Source of the DNA: Daucus carota subsp. sativus
Taxonomy: Eukaryota; Streptophyta; Magnoliopsida; Apiales; Apiaceae
Direction of reading: 5' to 3'
DNA: 64,000 bases
Assembly: GCF_001625215.2 (NCBI RefSeq)
Contig: NC_030383.2
Location: forward strand, 47,984,380 to 48,048,379
In this document: positions 23,684 through 34,595 of the stretch, one piece after another
How the letters are laid out: the number at the start of each line of letters is the position of its first letter
Numbering within the stretch: position 1 is the stretch's first letter
The notes under the pieces: generated by a model
What the model was told of the DNA's origin: nothing
Seen by the model: only the letters and a program-made list of their open reading frames with translations
Databases searched by the model: none
Translations under genes and position numbers: made by a program

Positions 23684-24921
23684 AACACCAGGCCAGTCAC
23701 CAGTCTGCTTTAATTTAGAGTTTTGTTCAAGTGTGCATTAAAATTAATCTCTCAAGTAGGGATATACATGATGCGGTTTGCACTTAAAATTGCAAGCAGA
23801 ATCACAAATGTGCGGCTTCTAAATATGAAAACTGAAATCGAACCAAACACCATTGACAGATTTACTGTAGCGAACCACCTGCATGTTGTGGAAGCGTGGT
23901 TAATTTTAGGATCGTTCTGAGGTTATAAAAAAAAAAGATGGATGCCTTCAAAATCATAAAATTGAAATGAATAATGTACGCGAGATCATATCAATATCTT
24001 TTGTGAGTTCAATTTACGTTAAACGTACTCAGGACAAATTTGAGTCCGATTTTTGTCGGCCGCGCAACACTCATTAACTTCATATTAGTATTGATATTGT
24101 TCGTTATGGCTTGTGTCCAAGCCCGCACGAATTTGTTTTTCGGCTCCTCCCAAAAGACTTCATACTAATGAAATTGTTCCACTATTTATATTCAAGACAA
24201 ATCTTCTTTCATTTTTCTGATGCGAGACTTGGATTGACATCCTCTGAACAGTTTCAGCAGAGATGTAATTTTAGTGACTACCCCTTGCCACAAAACACCA
24301 GGCCAGTCACCTATCTGCTTTAATTTAGAGTTTTGATTATGTGTGCTTAAAATTTAATCTCTCGAATAGGGATATGCATGATGCGGTTAGCACTTAAAAC
24401 TGCAAGCAGAATCACAAGTGTGCGGCTTCTAAATATGAAAACTGAAATCGAACCAAACACCATTGACAGAGTCTCAATGGCTTATTTACTATAGCAAACC
24501 ACCTGCATGTTGTGGAAGCGTGGTTAATTTTAGGATCATTTTGAGGTTATGAAGAAAAAAAAGATGGATGCCTACAAAATCATAAAATTGAAATGAATAA
24601 TCTTTTCGGGATCATATCAATATCTTTTGTGAGTTCAATTTCCGTTAAACGTACTCACGTGATGGACAAATTTGAGTCCGATTTTCATTGGGCCGTGCAA
24701 CACTCATTAACTTCGTATTAGTATGATATTGTTCGTTATAAATTGTGTCCAAACCCACACGAATTTGTTTTTCAGCTCTTCTCAAAAGACTTCGTACTAA
24801 TGAAATTGTTCCGCTGTTTATATTCAAGACAAATCTTCTTCATTTTTCTGATACCATACTTGGATCATCTAAACAATTTCAGCAGGTTTGTAATTTTAGT
24901 GACTACCCCTTGCCACAAAAC
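23684..24921. repeat. Tandem duplication of about 610 bp upstream of the GASA gene
   Basis: Copy 1 is about 23684-24293 and copy 2 about 24294-24921. Both start with ACACCAGGCCAGTCACC and end with GACTACCCCTTGCCACAAAA. Many substitutions and small indels separate them, so the duplication is not recent. Each copy holds a TAGGGATAT(A/G)CATGATGCGG stretch that resembles a hAT-type end. Copy 1 starts only about 175 bp upstream of the GASA start codon. No gene inside. Confidence 0.85.
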
Positions 24922-24966
24922 CATTACACTGTACTTGACTACTATCTGGCACACGTATGTACCTAC

Positions 24967-25229
24967 TACTCCCTCCGTCCCTAAATACTTTTCCTGGATC
25001 TCCTTTTCACGTTTGCCAACACACACTTTTGATCATTAATATCTTTAATTTTATATTAGTATTAAATATAAAAATTTCACTGTATTAAAGTACTCGTAAA
25101 TACGAACCCAACAAGATCACTCATGACTATATTTAGTATTATAGATTAGACGTAAATTAGTCATTTGTCTCATGTTATGAACAATCCCGACATATCAAAC
25201 GAGAAAAGCTTTTTGGGACGGAGGGAGTA
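24967..25229. mobile_element. Stowaway-like MITE, 259 bp
   Basis: Ends CTCCCTCCGTCCC and GGGACGGAGGGAG form a perfect 13-bp inverted repeat, flanked by TA (24967-24968 and 25228-25229). No coding capacity. Confidence 0.9.
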
Positions 25230-25722
25230 CTACACTGCCCCCCTTTGATCCCTCTACACGAGGCCTGTCTATGCCTGTCTCTACTTTTTTCTAATTAATG
25301 ATTATTAGCAGCTTGATTATCCCTTCAACCTGGATTATCTTTAATCATCTTGTTACTTGAGTTGGCTTGAGTTTTCTCTTTTTGTCTTGCCCGTCTCAAT
25401 TAGCTAGGACTAGGAGAAGACACTGCTAAATTTTAGCAGATGAATCTTTAAACAGAAAAAAAAATGGTTATTGTCTGAAGTCTGAAGTCTGAACCAGCAT
25501 TGAGATAAATTACTGTGATTTAAACAATGGAGTAAATTAGGTTAAGATGGATTTGTAGTCTGGTAAGAAAACAACAAACTTGTCTCGAAAGTCGAGTCAT
25601 GATCAATGATAACACAACAGCTGTGTCCGTACTCACCAAATAAAGCACCAAAATTCACTCAGCTGTTGCCATCCTATACAGATTAAATTTTCAAGATCAG
25701 CTCGGCACTAACTGATTTTATT

Positions 25723-25981
25723 TTGTCTAAAGGGTCCTAGTCCCCGACAACTGTTTGTCAAGGACCGTTTATATAACACACACTACCAGGACCGTTGGAT
25801 TTCTATTTGAAGGGTCCGAATTGAAGTTTTTTTGACTGATCCGCTATAATTTTCCGCGGATCAGTAAAAAAAAAAAGCTTTTATCCCCACCATTAAAATA
25901 CAAATCTAATGGATTCTACACTGTGTGTCGGATAAAGCCTCCGTAGCAATAGCCTGTTATGGACCAAAACCCTTGTCTAAA
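25723..25981. mobile_element. Mutator-like MITE, 241 bp, with 9-bp target duplication
   Basis: A perfect 9-bp direct repeat TTGTCTAAA (25723-25731 and 25973-25981) flanks a 241-bp body. Its ends are GGGTCCTAGTCC and, read from the right, GGGTTTTGGTCC (9 of 12 match). A 9-bp duplication is typical of Mutator-type elements. Inside lies a strong hairpin, CTGATCCGC / GCGGATCAG (25836-25844 and 25856-25864, loop 11 nt). Confidence 0.68.
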
Positions 25982-28462
25982 ATGGCCAAAATCACTGCTG
26001 AATACTTAAGAGATTCATGATCTCCTAAATGACAATAATGTAAAGGTTCGTTAAACCAGAGCTATGATATCATATTGAAAATCATTATGTCTGAAGTCTT
26101 AAGATATTAGACGAAGACTCTCCGAATAAATTTTATACTAAATTTCAATTATGAATAATGGTAAATTAAATATTCCTATTTTTTTATTGCAAAAGATGGA
26201 CCTCTAATCCTCACCTTGCTGTCTTGTTGAGGTTACTAAAAAGTACTGTATAAGTCTGTACATACATATAGGCACAAGTAAATTAGCTCCTATTAATATT
26301 TGATGTGCATAAATGTGATGTAGTGAAGCAGAGAAATGAATGAACTTTGGCTCCCTCTGCTCAACTTAATACACTGAACAGTATGCTGATTTCAAAATCA
26401 AAGATGGGCATTTAAAACGTTGGAACTTGATCTTATAATGGAATGGAAAAAGGACTGCATGTACTAGAAAGCTTTTGATTATGAGTTGAACAACAACACT
26501 GGTTTAAATTGTGAGATGAAGAATCTTTGCTCATTTCGTTTCCTTGCCAGGACCAAATCCTGAAATTTCTGGTCTTGTTCCTTTCTGAAAAGTGAACGCA
26601 TCAAACTTATTTTGGACCTTGTATTTGTCCTTATCTGATTTTGTAATGTGCATGATAGTATGTTTTTCTTCTTTCTTTGATAATCAGTTTAGCAAAAATG
26701 ATTCCTTGGTTTTGAAATGCGATGTAAACTCTGGACACGGATTTATGAATTTCAAAATGTGGCTACTTTTTTGAATGAAAAATACTAGGTACACGAAAAA
26801 ATGTTTTCAGATTTTTTTCCCAAATCTAGTTGGCAAAGTATGATTGGTTCAACTCACACGGGATCCTCCGTATGCACATCAATCACCCAATTAAAATTAG
26901 CACATGTCTGCCACGTTATTTGAGAAAAAAAAAAATTGGAAACAAAATTTGGGGTACCGAGCACTATTTTTTTGAATTCGGATACCTGTAATTTGCAAAT
27001 TTTGAACTATAACCACTATTGTGAAACACAAGTAAGTTGTGGCTCCCAAAATGCATGCAGCATATATGAATTATGAGGAAATAATCATGGAAAGATAACC
27101 ATTTCCATTATCTTTAAGTCTTTAACATTACAAGCCAAGAAGTAATTCCTGCATGGTTATCTTTAACATCGAATTGAGCATGATCCACATGATTTCTACA
27201 GAGATTCGGAGAAAAAGTGACAAAGATTGTAGGCCATTCCTGCATAACATCATGTGTGTGGGCAAAACACCTGTAAGGGTCCAGTTGTGAAGTAGATATT
27301 GCAGGTAATGGATGGTAAAGTGGCGCGGTGAGGATACAGACAGATAGATAACTCTGATGAAATGTGAAAACATGTCGACTAGGTCCAGTGGGTGGGCTTG
27401 TTTAGTGTTCTGGCAACTCGCATTGCCAGCGAATATCCATATATTCTTGATGAAAAACTATCAAGTATTTGAAGGTTAACGTTTCACGTATAAATTTAGT
27501 TTAGTGATTACTCATGTCGTTAATGAGTTTGGATGGACGCAGACTACAGAAGCAACCGAGCTTAGCTCAGATCATGTAAAGCTGTTTATGAAGATTATAT
27601 GGTTTGATCTTTTGTAGATGTAGTGCCTGGATGAGACATGTCCATTCCCTGTAATCCATAGAATTGTCAGTTTTGATGGTTTTCACACAGCCATTGCTTT
27701 AGCATTATATTTTATCAACATCTTTCTCATCATTCAACTTGCTCATTGTTGATACCATTGGTTTAGCTGAAGTTGATATTACCATTATAAGTTAGTGTAC
27801 ACATTTCCTGGAACAGATTTACTGAAGATTCATCTGCTGCTGGGAGGTGCAGCACCTTAGAATGATACGATAAATATGAGAATTTAGGACCATAGACAAG
27901 AAGGCCCCTTGGTAAATAGTATATTTTGCTATTGGACCATAGTTAATGCATATATATTGGTTCAAATAAAAACCAAAAACTGTAAAAGCCAATTGTTCCC
28001 CAAAACATATATTGCACAACCTTTTTGGTTCTGACTGTAAGGTTACACACATTAGGAAAAAGAATTGTGCAAGTGCCAAATGTTTTGTCTCAAGAACCCA
28101 GATAGAAAGAAACCAAGTTGTGACATGAAACCGTTCACAAGTTCAACACAAGTAGTGTGTTTGGCATGAATATATATTTAAATTTCACAGATAAAGAATA
28201 AATAAATTATTTACCACAGTATGCTTCATAGCAACTACTTGAAAGACGTTTTGTCATTACTTAGCAAAACAACATCTTGCTATTCAGGAACAAGTTAATT
28301 CAAATTGAAACTTCCAGTTCTCTTCCCATACACCGATTAATTCAACAAAAAACTAGCCGAAGCCTCAATAGAAAAGCTAAGCAAATCAGGAGACATTTTT
28401 ATCAACTTCTATATTTCTACAGTGTTTCCCTCGATCATCGATAATGTCCGACATAAAAAGAT
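25982..28462. other. Intergenic, no gene supported
   Basis: Spacer between the GASA region and the HMA-like gene. Several short reading frames exist (for example near 26592, and on the minus strand near 27128-27373 and 27819-28079) but none has a recognisable product or splice pattern. A possible MITE lies at about 26785-26965: AATACTAGGTAC on the left resembles AATAGTGCTCGGTAC read from the right. Its interior matches 16569-16609 in reverse orientation. Confidence 0.45.
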
Positions 28463-31400
28463 CTACTCAATATCTTCTTCATCCTCAAAACTTAAATTCA
28501 AAGTTTGCAACTTGAAGCCAGAGCCTTGTATAATCTCGACCAAACTGGAAGCAACCCCTGTAGCTTGTACGGTCGTCTGCTTTGTCAACTGAACAAAAGG
28601 TATTGTGTCAGTGATAATTGCAAAAATTCTAATTTTCAATTATTATCGGTTCCAACTCGCAAGTCCCACATTCTTAATTTACATAATGCATTGGACTCTT
28701 GTTGGATGTAGTGTGTTGCAATTTTAGACACTACAAGGCATATCTTCGAGCAACTCCAACAAGGAGTGCCAAAACACCAAGTGGCATGACATGGCATAAC
28801 AAAGTGTCCCTCACCACTTGTCCACTTCAATTTACGATTTCTTTCCTTCACCATCTTCTTTTCCTTTTTCCCTTCTGAGAGAAACCTATAACTTTAATTT
28901 AATTTAATATGTATTTACTTTATAACTTTAATAAATTTAGTAAATATTTACAATATGTAAATAGTTTTTTAAAAGATTCAAAAACCATCTAAAATAATTT
29001 ATTAACATCATTTTCAAAATAGTAAATGTAAAAAAAATTAACAAATAAAAGTTGAAGTACGCATGCGTTTGAACTTTAAAATGCAAACAAAAATCAAACA
29101 AGAAAGAGAAGAGTAAAAGAAGGGGAGTCGTGGTTTTTGTCAGCTTTATTAAGAAGTGTCCCGGGGACAGGAGGGCAACTCAGGGTCATATTTTAGCTTC
29201 GCTCCAATGCTTATTTTTTTTTAGGAAAGTCACATGTACGACTCCCCAAGCAGTAAGTGTCCCCGTGCTGGCGATGCTCTTGGCACTCTATTAGAGTTGT
29301 TGGGATGCCAATTGGGTGGCATGGGGTGCCAACTTGGCATTCCATAAAGTAGGGTGCTATATTTATTTATGGTCTTAATTACAGAAAATATAATACATAG
29401 GAGAACCTAGCACCACTGGTGGAGTGTTTTTTCAAAAATGGGTGCCAAAAATGATGTGTGCGAGAGAGAAAAAATATTTATTTGATTATTTGGAAAAGTT
29501 AGCAGCCTTTAAGGTGCTAAATTACATTGCAACTCCAACACGAGGTATCAACATCATGTGGCATGACACCCTAATTGGCCAGACACTAAGACAGGACAAG
29601 AGCTTTTTTTACCTTCTTCAGGTAATATTAGCATAATTACAGTAATAGCGGTAGATATATCTGGAAGAGAAATGTAATATCTCAGACAACACTAGCACAG
29701 GTCCGACCTATAAGTAGTAGTATAAAGTCAAATAAAAATTTCGAGATTTCTCACAAATATGCATGCACAAACTTATGACATTTGCTTGTATATTAGATCA
29801 ATAGATATATGTAATATAGAAGATTGATTTTACTGCAGAGTCAGATCATGCGGACTTTAGTTTTAACTTTTTTCCAGTGAGTATACAATTTCCAAAAACT
29901 TATCATCGAGCCAAGCAATTCAAACATATAAATGATAGTTTCTAGCACGCTACGTAAACAACATTCACCATGATACTCAAACTTGACTAGCACGTTTTAT
30001 ATTTCATGATGTAAAATTAGGACTGGTTGATCATTTGATCATGTAGCATTTAAAACAGATGATCAACAAAAAAGGAACAAGAATTTCCTATCATTAACAG
30101 CCTCATCAGAATCAAAGATATTAGATACTAAAATCAACAAACAACCCATACTTACCTCCACAGTTGCAATACCCTCAAGAACTTGCACTTTTAAATTTGA
30201 GATTCCTTCAGTTTCCTGTAAAAATAATATACATTGAAATTTATAATCACACCATATAGAAAACAAATAAAGTCGAAAAGCAGAAGTAGATTTTTCATGG
30301 TTTCAGAAACGAGCACACTATTGCGATAAAAGGCGTGATACACAACGTCACTATCAACATTTAGAATATTGCGATAAAAAAGTGTTTCTTGTCATTTCAG
30401 GAAAAAAAGTTTCTTAATTCGACGATATTCTTCTAATATAAAACTTCAAAGTTGGTTATGAAAAGGTAGTCAAATCACGTGTTTTTCATCTGTGTAGAAA
30501 ACTGGAAACAAATCAAACACAAGAGATACCAACGAACATTTTTCTTGTCAGAACACATCAACCACTCTATATTAAGTTCCAGTCATGTAGGCAGAGTAAC
30601 AATATTACTAACAGATGTCAAAGTACCGTACTAAAAATCACTAATCACCTATAATGCCACATTACTACTAATCACAGATTTGTAATTTCTGCAATATATC
30701 AATTGTAGTAATGACCACCTATATATATTGACAGGAAAATTAAAAATGTATTAAAAGGTCAGTTGAGCAATATACCTCTAAAGCCTGAGAAACAGAAGAT
30801 ATAGCTGTTTCGGGCATGGTTCCTTCAGCCTAGAAATTACAAGTAGATAGTGAGTGGTAGTCTAAAAAGCATTACAAAACATACCCCCAATGTTTCAACA
30901 ATAAATTCAACACCTTCATCGATTAGTTCAACACTTGAAAGATAAGCGCCATTCACACATTGTATAACAAATATATACAGCCTTACTTCAAATGATAACA
31001 AATCAAATTCTGGGAACCTATAAAATCAATATGTTCAGCATCCTAATCAATTTTGAATCCCTAAAACTTCTTACTAAAATTTTCTGCATTGTTTTACCCT
31101 TACCAAATGACCATTTTACGGAACAACAACCATGTTCTCAGTTCACCAACTCAATTAGTTCTACATCGAGCCCAACCCTATACATAAATCAAACAACAAA
31201 AATGCAATGCAAGACATAAAAAGGGGGAAAAGAAAATATACTACCTGAAAGAACATGGTGAGAACATCAGAAGGAGAAACAGAGACAGAAACAGAGGGCT
31301 GAGAAGCTTCAGCAGCTTGCTCATCTGGAATAAGGGTTTCTTGTTCTTCAACAACAGAAGCTCTAATCTTGCTCAATCTTGGTAATCTTGATACTTTACA

Positions 31401-31529
31401 GCCCCTGAAATTGTTAAAGTTCACAACTTGGGGGTATTTAAAAGAAAGGGTGTTGGAATTAGAGGGAGAAATTGAAGGGGTAGTTCTGGGAACAAAAGGG
31501 AGAGTTGAAAATGTAGAGAGAGTAGCCAT
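28463..31529 (-). CDS. Plastid-targeted protein with HMA-like fold
   Basis: Four exons by eye: 31529-31245, 30829-30776, 30215-30156, 28588-28463; phases agree, 174 residues. Residues 1 to about 57 look like a chloroplast transit peptide (many Ser/Thr, few acids, ending near SKIRAS). An acidic linker follows. From about residue 88 the chain reads SPSDVLTMFFQ, an ETAISSVSQALEETEGISN helix, LKVQVLEGIATVE, a TGVASSLVEIIQGSGF helix, and a last strand LQTLNLSFEDEEDIE. That alternation matches the beta-alpha-beta-beta-alpha-beta fold of heavy-metal-associated domains. The metal-binding CxxC is absent: the segment before the first helix reads AEGTMPE. So it is probably not a metal carrier. I recognise the fold pattern, not a named protein. 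Intron 3 (1567 nt) is swollen by MITE-like sequence. Confidence 0.8.
28745..29600. mobile_element. MITE-like cluster in intron 3 of the HMA-like gene
   Basis: The left side reads GAGCAACTCCAACAAGGAG and GTGCCAAAACACCAAGTGGC (from about 28748). A related inverted stretch is at about 29275-29335 (GCACTCTATTAGAGTTGTTG, then GGTGCCAACTTGGCATTCC). A third, in the first orientation, is at about 29523-29580 (GCAACTCCAACACGAGG). This looks like one element with a second, related one beside or inside it. Individual limits and target duplications could not be set. Confidence 0.5.
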
Positions 31530-31833
31530 TACTAGTTTACTACTGCAGCTGCTTCAGTTGGGGTTTTCAAAGATGATGATTGTGTTATCTGCAACAAAGA
31601 ACAACAGGATAGAATAAGAGGACAAGGTCTTCTCGTTATCAGACGACACACACCTATAAATATTTTTTTAGTGAAAGTTGTCACGAAAAAATAACTTTCA
31701 CTAAAAAAAAATTCAGTTAAAACCGATGTTTGTGAGAACTGAGAGAATAAAAAGACAAATATTATGTGCGACTTGGTTAAAATTGAGTAATATTATCACA
31801 GAGAAAAATTATGAGATTATGGGGATAATTAAA

Positions 31834-32740
31834 AATCAATCACATGTAATTTTTTTTTTTGACAAAATGCAAATTCACTCCATTAAATTAAAACAAGTCT
31901 AGTTGGGACAGATCCCCAACTGACAATGCAATCAGCTGCAATCAGGTTAATAAACAATAAAATGAGCTAAACAAATAGCCGCATTGTTTCCAGACTGCTT
32001 AACACAATGAATCCAATGATTCTTGAAATTGAAAATGAATACAAAGGCTTCTCGAGTAATCCAGCCTACATCAATCCCGAAAATGGTAGCTTCACAATTG
32101 ACCTTCACAATAGTTCCATGGCTGTTGCGGTGTTCAGACGACTCAGTTGTAAAAACTAAGCAATGAGGAACAAGAATCCTCGAATAATGAACAACTATAA
32201 TTTGTGAAAGGTGAGCACATGCGATCACCACCGTTCCAAGCATACCCCAGCTATCTACATGCCGGGAGCCAGCTATAGACATGCCGAAAGTATTAATGAT
32301 GCGATAAACCAGATCTCCCAAAACTCCATCCCAATCATTCTCATTGATAATGCAGGAAGACATAACAACCACAAATATAACACCCAAAAATTGGGTACTA
32401 AATCAACACACGCCAAAAGGTGAGACGGAAAAACACAATCGGACCTTTGATTTCAGAAGATCTGATTTATTCAGAAAACAATCAAGTCCAAGCTCAAATC
32501 CGAAACAGATCTGAAAATAAAACTCGATTGGAATCTTCGAGGTTTAAGCAACACTCGATTTTATTGAAAAACAAAAAACAGGTAAATAGTGGAGAAGATG
32601 AGAGAGCGAAAATGATTTGGTGGATGTAGAGGATGAAGGTGAAGAATGGAAAAATGACGACTAATTTTGGGAGTCGACTCTCAAAACCCTAATTTGAGAG
32701 AGAATAACAATAGAGCACTGACAATCAATCACATGTAATT
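31834..32740 (-). mobile_element. LINE-derived retroposon, copy 1, with 18-bp target duplication
   Basis: A perfect 18-bp duplication AATCAATCACATGTAATT lies at 31834-31851 and 32723-32740. Between them the minus strand starts with a short leader (a CTCTCTCAAATTAGGGTTTT stretch, then GAGAGTCGACTCC), carries an open frame of up to 146 codons (32387-31947), and ends in a run of As (31852-31860 as Ts). The frame's end reads IVKVNCEATIFGIDVGW, then ITREAF, then VKQSGNNAAICLAHF. That matches the start and end of the RNase H domain that closes many plant LINE polyproteins (VKVNCDA..., VRRSGN.AAH.LA), with the middle missing. So it is a short non-autonomous LINE derivative inserted by target-primed reverse transcription. 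The perfect duplication suggests it is fairly young. Confidence 0.82.
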
Positions 32741-32828
32741 AGTTATATTGATCTCTAGCCATCACTAAAAGATTGCATATCATCTACTATCACAATAATA
32801 AAATTAAATATTTAAAAACAAATATGAC

Positions 32829-33545
32829 GTAAGGGTTTTCTTTTCTCTCTGGATTTGAGAGTCGACTCCTGTATCAGGGTTTCAGCCGTCATTTCTCCGC
32901 CTTCCAAATCTTCATCTTCTCACCAATTAACCCCTTCGCTCTCTCACCCCCTCTATTATTTTACTAGTTTTTCAATAAAATCAAGATCTAATCTTGTTTG
33001 AGTACCTTGTTATCAGGGTTGTGTGCCCATCTTTTTGGGATGTCAGTGTGTGTCCATCGTTTTGGGATGTTAGTTTGTTATGTTTTTGTATTTTTATGTG
33101 TCTTGATGTGTCGTTCGATTATCAATCTGAAAAGGATTTATACGGTATTTTGGGAGATCGGTAAGACTCGCATCGATTTCGAAACGACAGTAGATACCGC
33201 AAGAGCTCACCTTTCATAACAAATAATTGTTCATGTTTTGGGGACGTTTGGTGCTCCAGGATCAGTTGATTTGACTGATAATTCTGAACATTGGGTTACA
33301 GATGATACTCATGTGAAGGTCAATTGCGATACTACTAGTTTCATTACTGATGTAGGTTGGATTGCTCGAGATATCATTGTAATACTTTTTATATCAAAGA
33401 ATATGAATATTCTATTTGTTAAGCGATCTGAAAACAAAACGATTATTTGTTTAGTTCGTTCTTTGTTAGTTGACAGTTCGGGAATTTGTCCCGGCTGGGT
33501 TTGTGCTTCGTATCATAATGTCCAAATTAATATAATTTTTTAAAA
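32829..33545 (+). mobile_element. LINE-derived retroposon, copy 2, head-to-head with copy 1
   Basis: Plus-strand relative of copy 1. It shares GGATTTGAGAGTCGACTCC near its start (about 32852), a TTTTTCAATAAAATC stretch, and a frame at 33238-33543 with HVKVNCDTTSFITDVGW, IARD and VKRSENKTIICLVRSLL. A GGAATTTGTCCCGGCTGGG stretch follows. The tail is A/T-rich rather than a clean poly(A), and a target duplication is only suggested (AAATATGAC near 32820, AAATATAAC near 33543). The first half of the coding part holds stops. It is older than copy 1. The two 5' ends face each other across about 100 bp. Confidence 0.7.
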
Positions 33546-33932
33546 TATAACTAATCACTATAAACGGTACTACTAAAGCATAAAACCTTACAAATTTCGC
33601 AAGTCTATATAATCAGTATATTATATCATTTTAGCTTACTCTTTAAATCAACGTTATTGAAAATGGTTTTACGGATTTTTAACCAGAAAAAATCTTTAAA
33701 ATTTTATATATATCTTCAAAAATTTGATGTTCTTAAGGAATTTTTAACCGGAAAAAATTCTTAAACTTTTATATACATCTTTAAAATCCTCTAGTCGTCC
33801 ATACAATTGACTATATATTATTATAAAAGCAAATTGTATAAATTAAAGTAGTAGAATTATTTTTAAAATATTTTTATAATAAAGAAGTTTGATTACAAAA
33901 AAGATCTTGTTACACAACTCATGTCTCATAAC

Positions 33933-34497
33933 CAGGGTTCTGGAAATCGCTAGGCGTCCCGGAGTACCTTCTAGCGATTAATCAGGAAATTGAGGATTAA
34001 TCGGAAGGATTAATCGGAACATTAATCAGACATATATTATTTTTAAATTATTATAATTATATGTAATTTGATAGTTTTATCTACTTTTCACTACTAGTGG
34101 AGTCAAACTGGTAAACAATATAACATCATATATTAAATAACTACTTGATACATGTAATACAAAACCAATGATTAAATAAATATATACCGGCTAGTCTCTT
34201 ATAAATAATGTAATAAATATTAAATAAAATTAGTCATTTTATAAGATATTAAGTTAAGTACAAGTGAATAATTAATTTGTTATACCATAATCATAATTTT
34301 AGATTTTATTTATTAAAGGTAACTTTTTTTTTTGCCGCCTAGACCAGACGGGATGTTGACCGTCTAGGACCAATTTTTATAAAAAGAAAAAAAAAAGAGG
34401 CCTAATTCACCGTCTAGGACGGAATCGGGATGTTTCGGTGTCGCATAGCGCTTCGACACCGCTCGGACGACCGTCTAGACCGATTTTTAGAACACTG
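33933..34497. mobile_element. TIR element with CAG ends, 565 bp
   Basis: The left end reads CAGGGTTCTGGAAATCGCTA and the right end, read inward, CAGTGTTCTAAAAATCGGTC. Both continue into GC-rich words around TAGACGG / TAGGCGTCC. The interior is AT-rich and non-coding. No matching target duplication is visible, so superfamily assignment (hAT-like is my guess) stays open. Confidence 0.55.
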
Positions 34498-34595
34498 CTT
34501 TCCCGTCACCCTAACTATCTTAGATTTTGCGTTTGTCTAATGTTCAAGTCAAGTTGTATGGGAATGTTTGTAAAACAGAAGAAAGCTGAAGTGAA

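Noticed and set aside
27128-28079. Minus-strand frames of 81 and 86 codons
   Set aside because: No recognisable domain, no good splice partners and poor start context.
31947-32387. 146-codon minus-strand frame as a host gene
   Set aside because: It lies fully inside a retroposon with an 18-bp target duplication and a poly(A) tail, and relatives of it are present twice more in the window.
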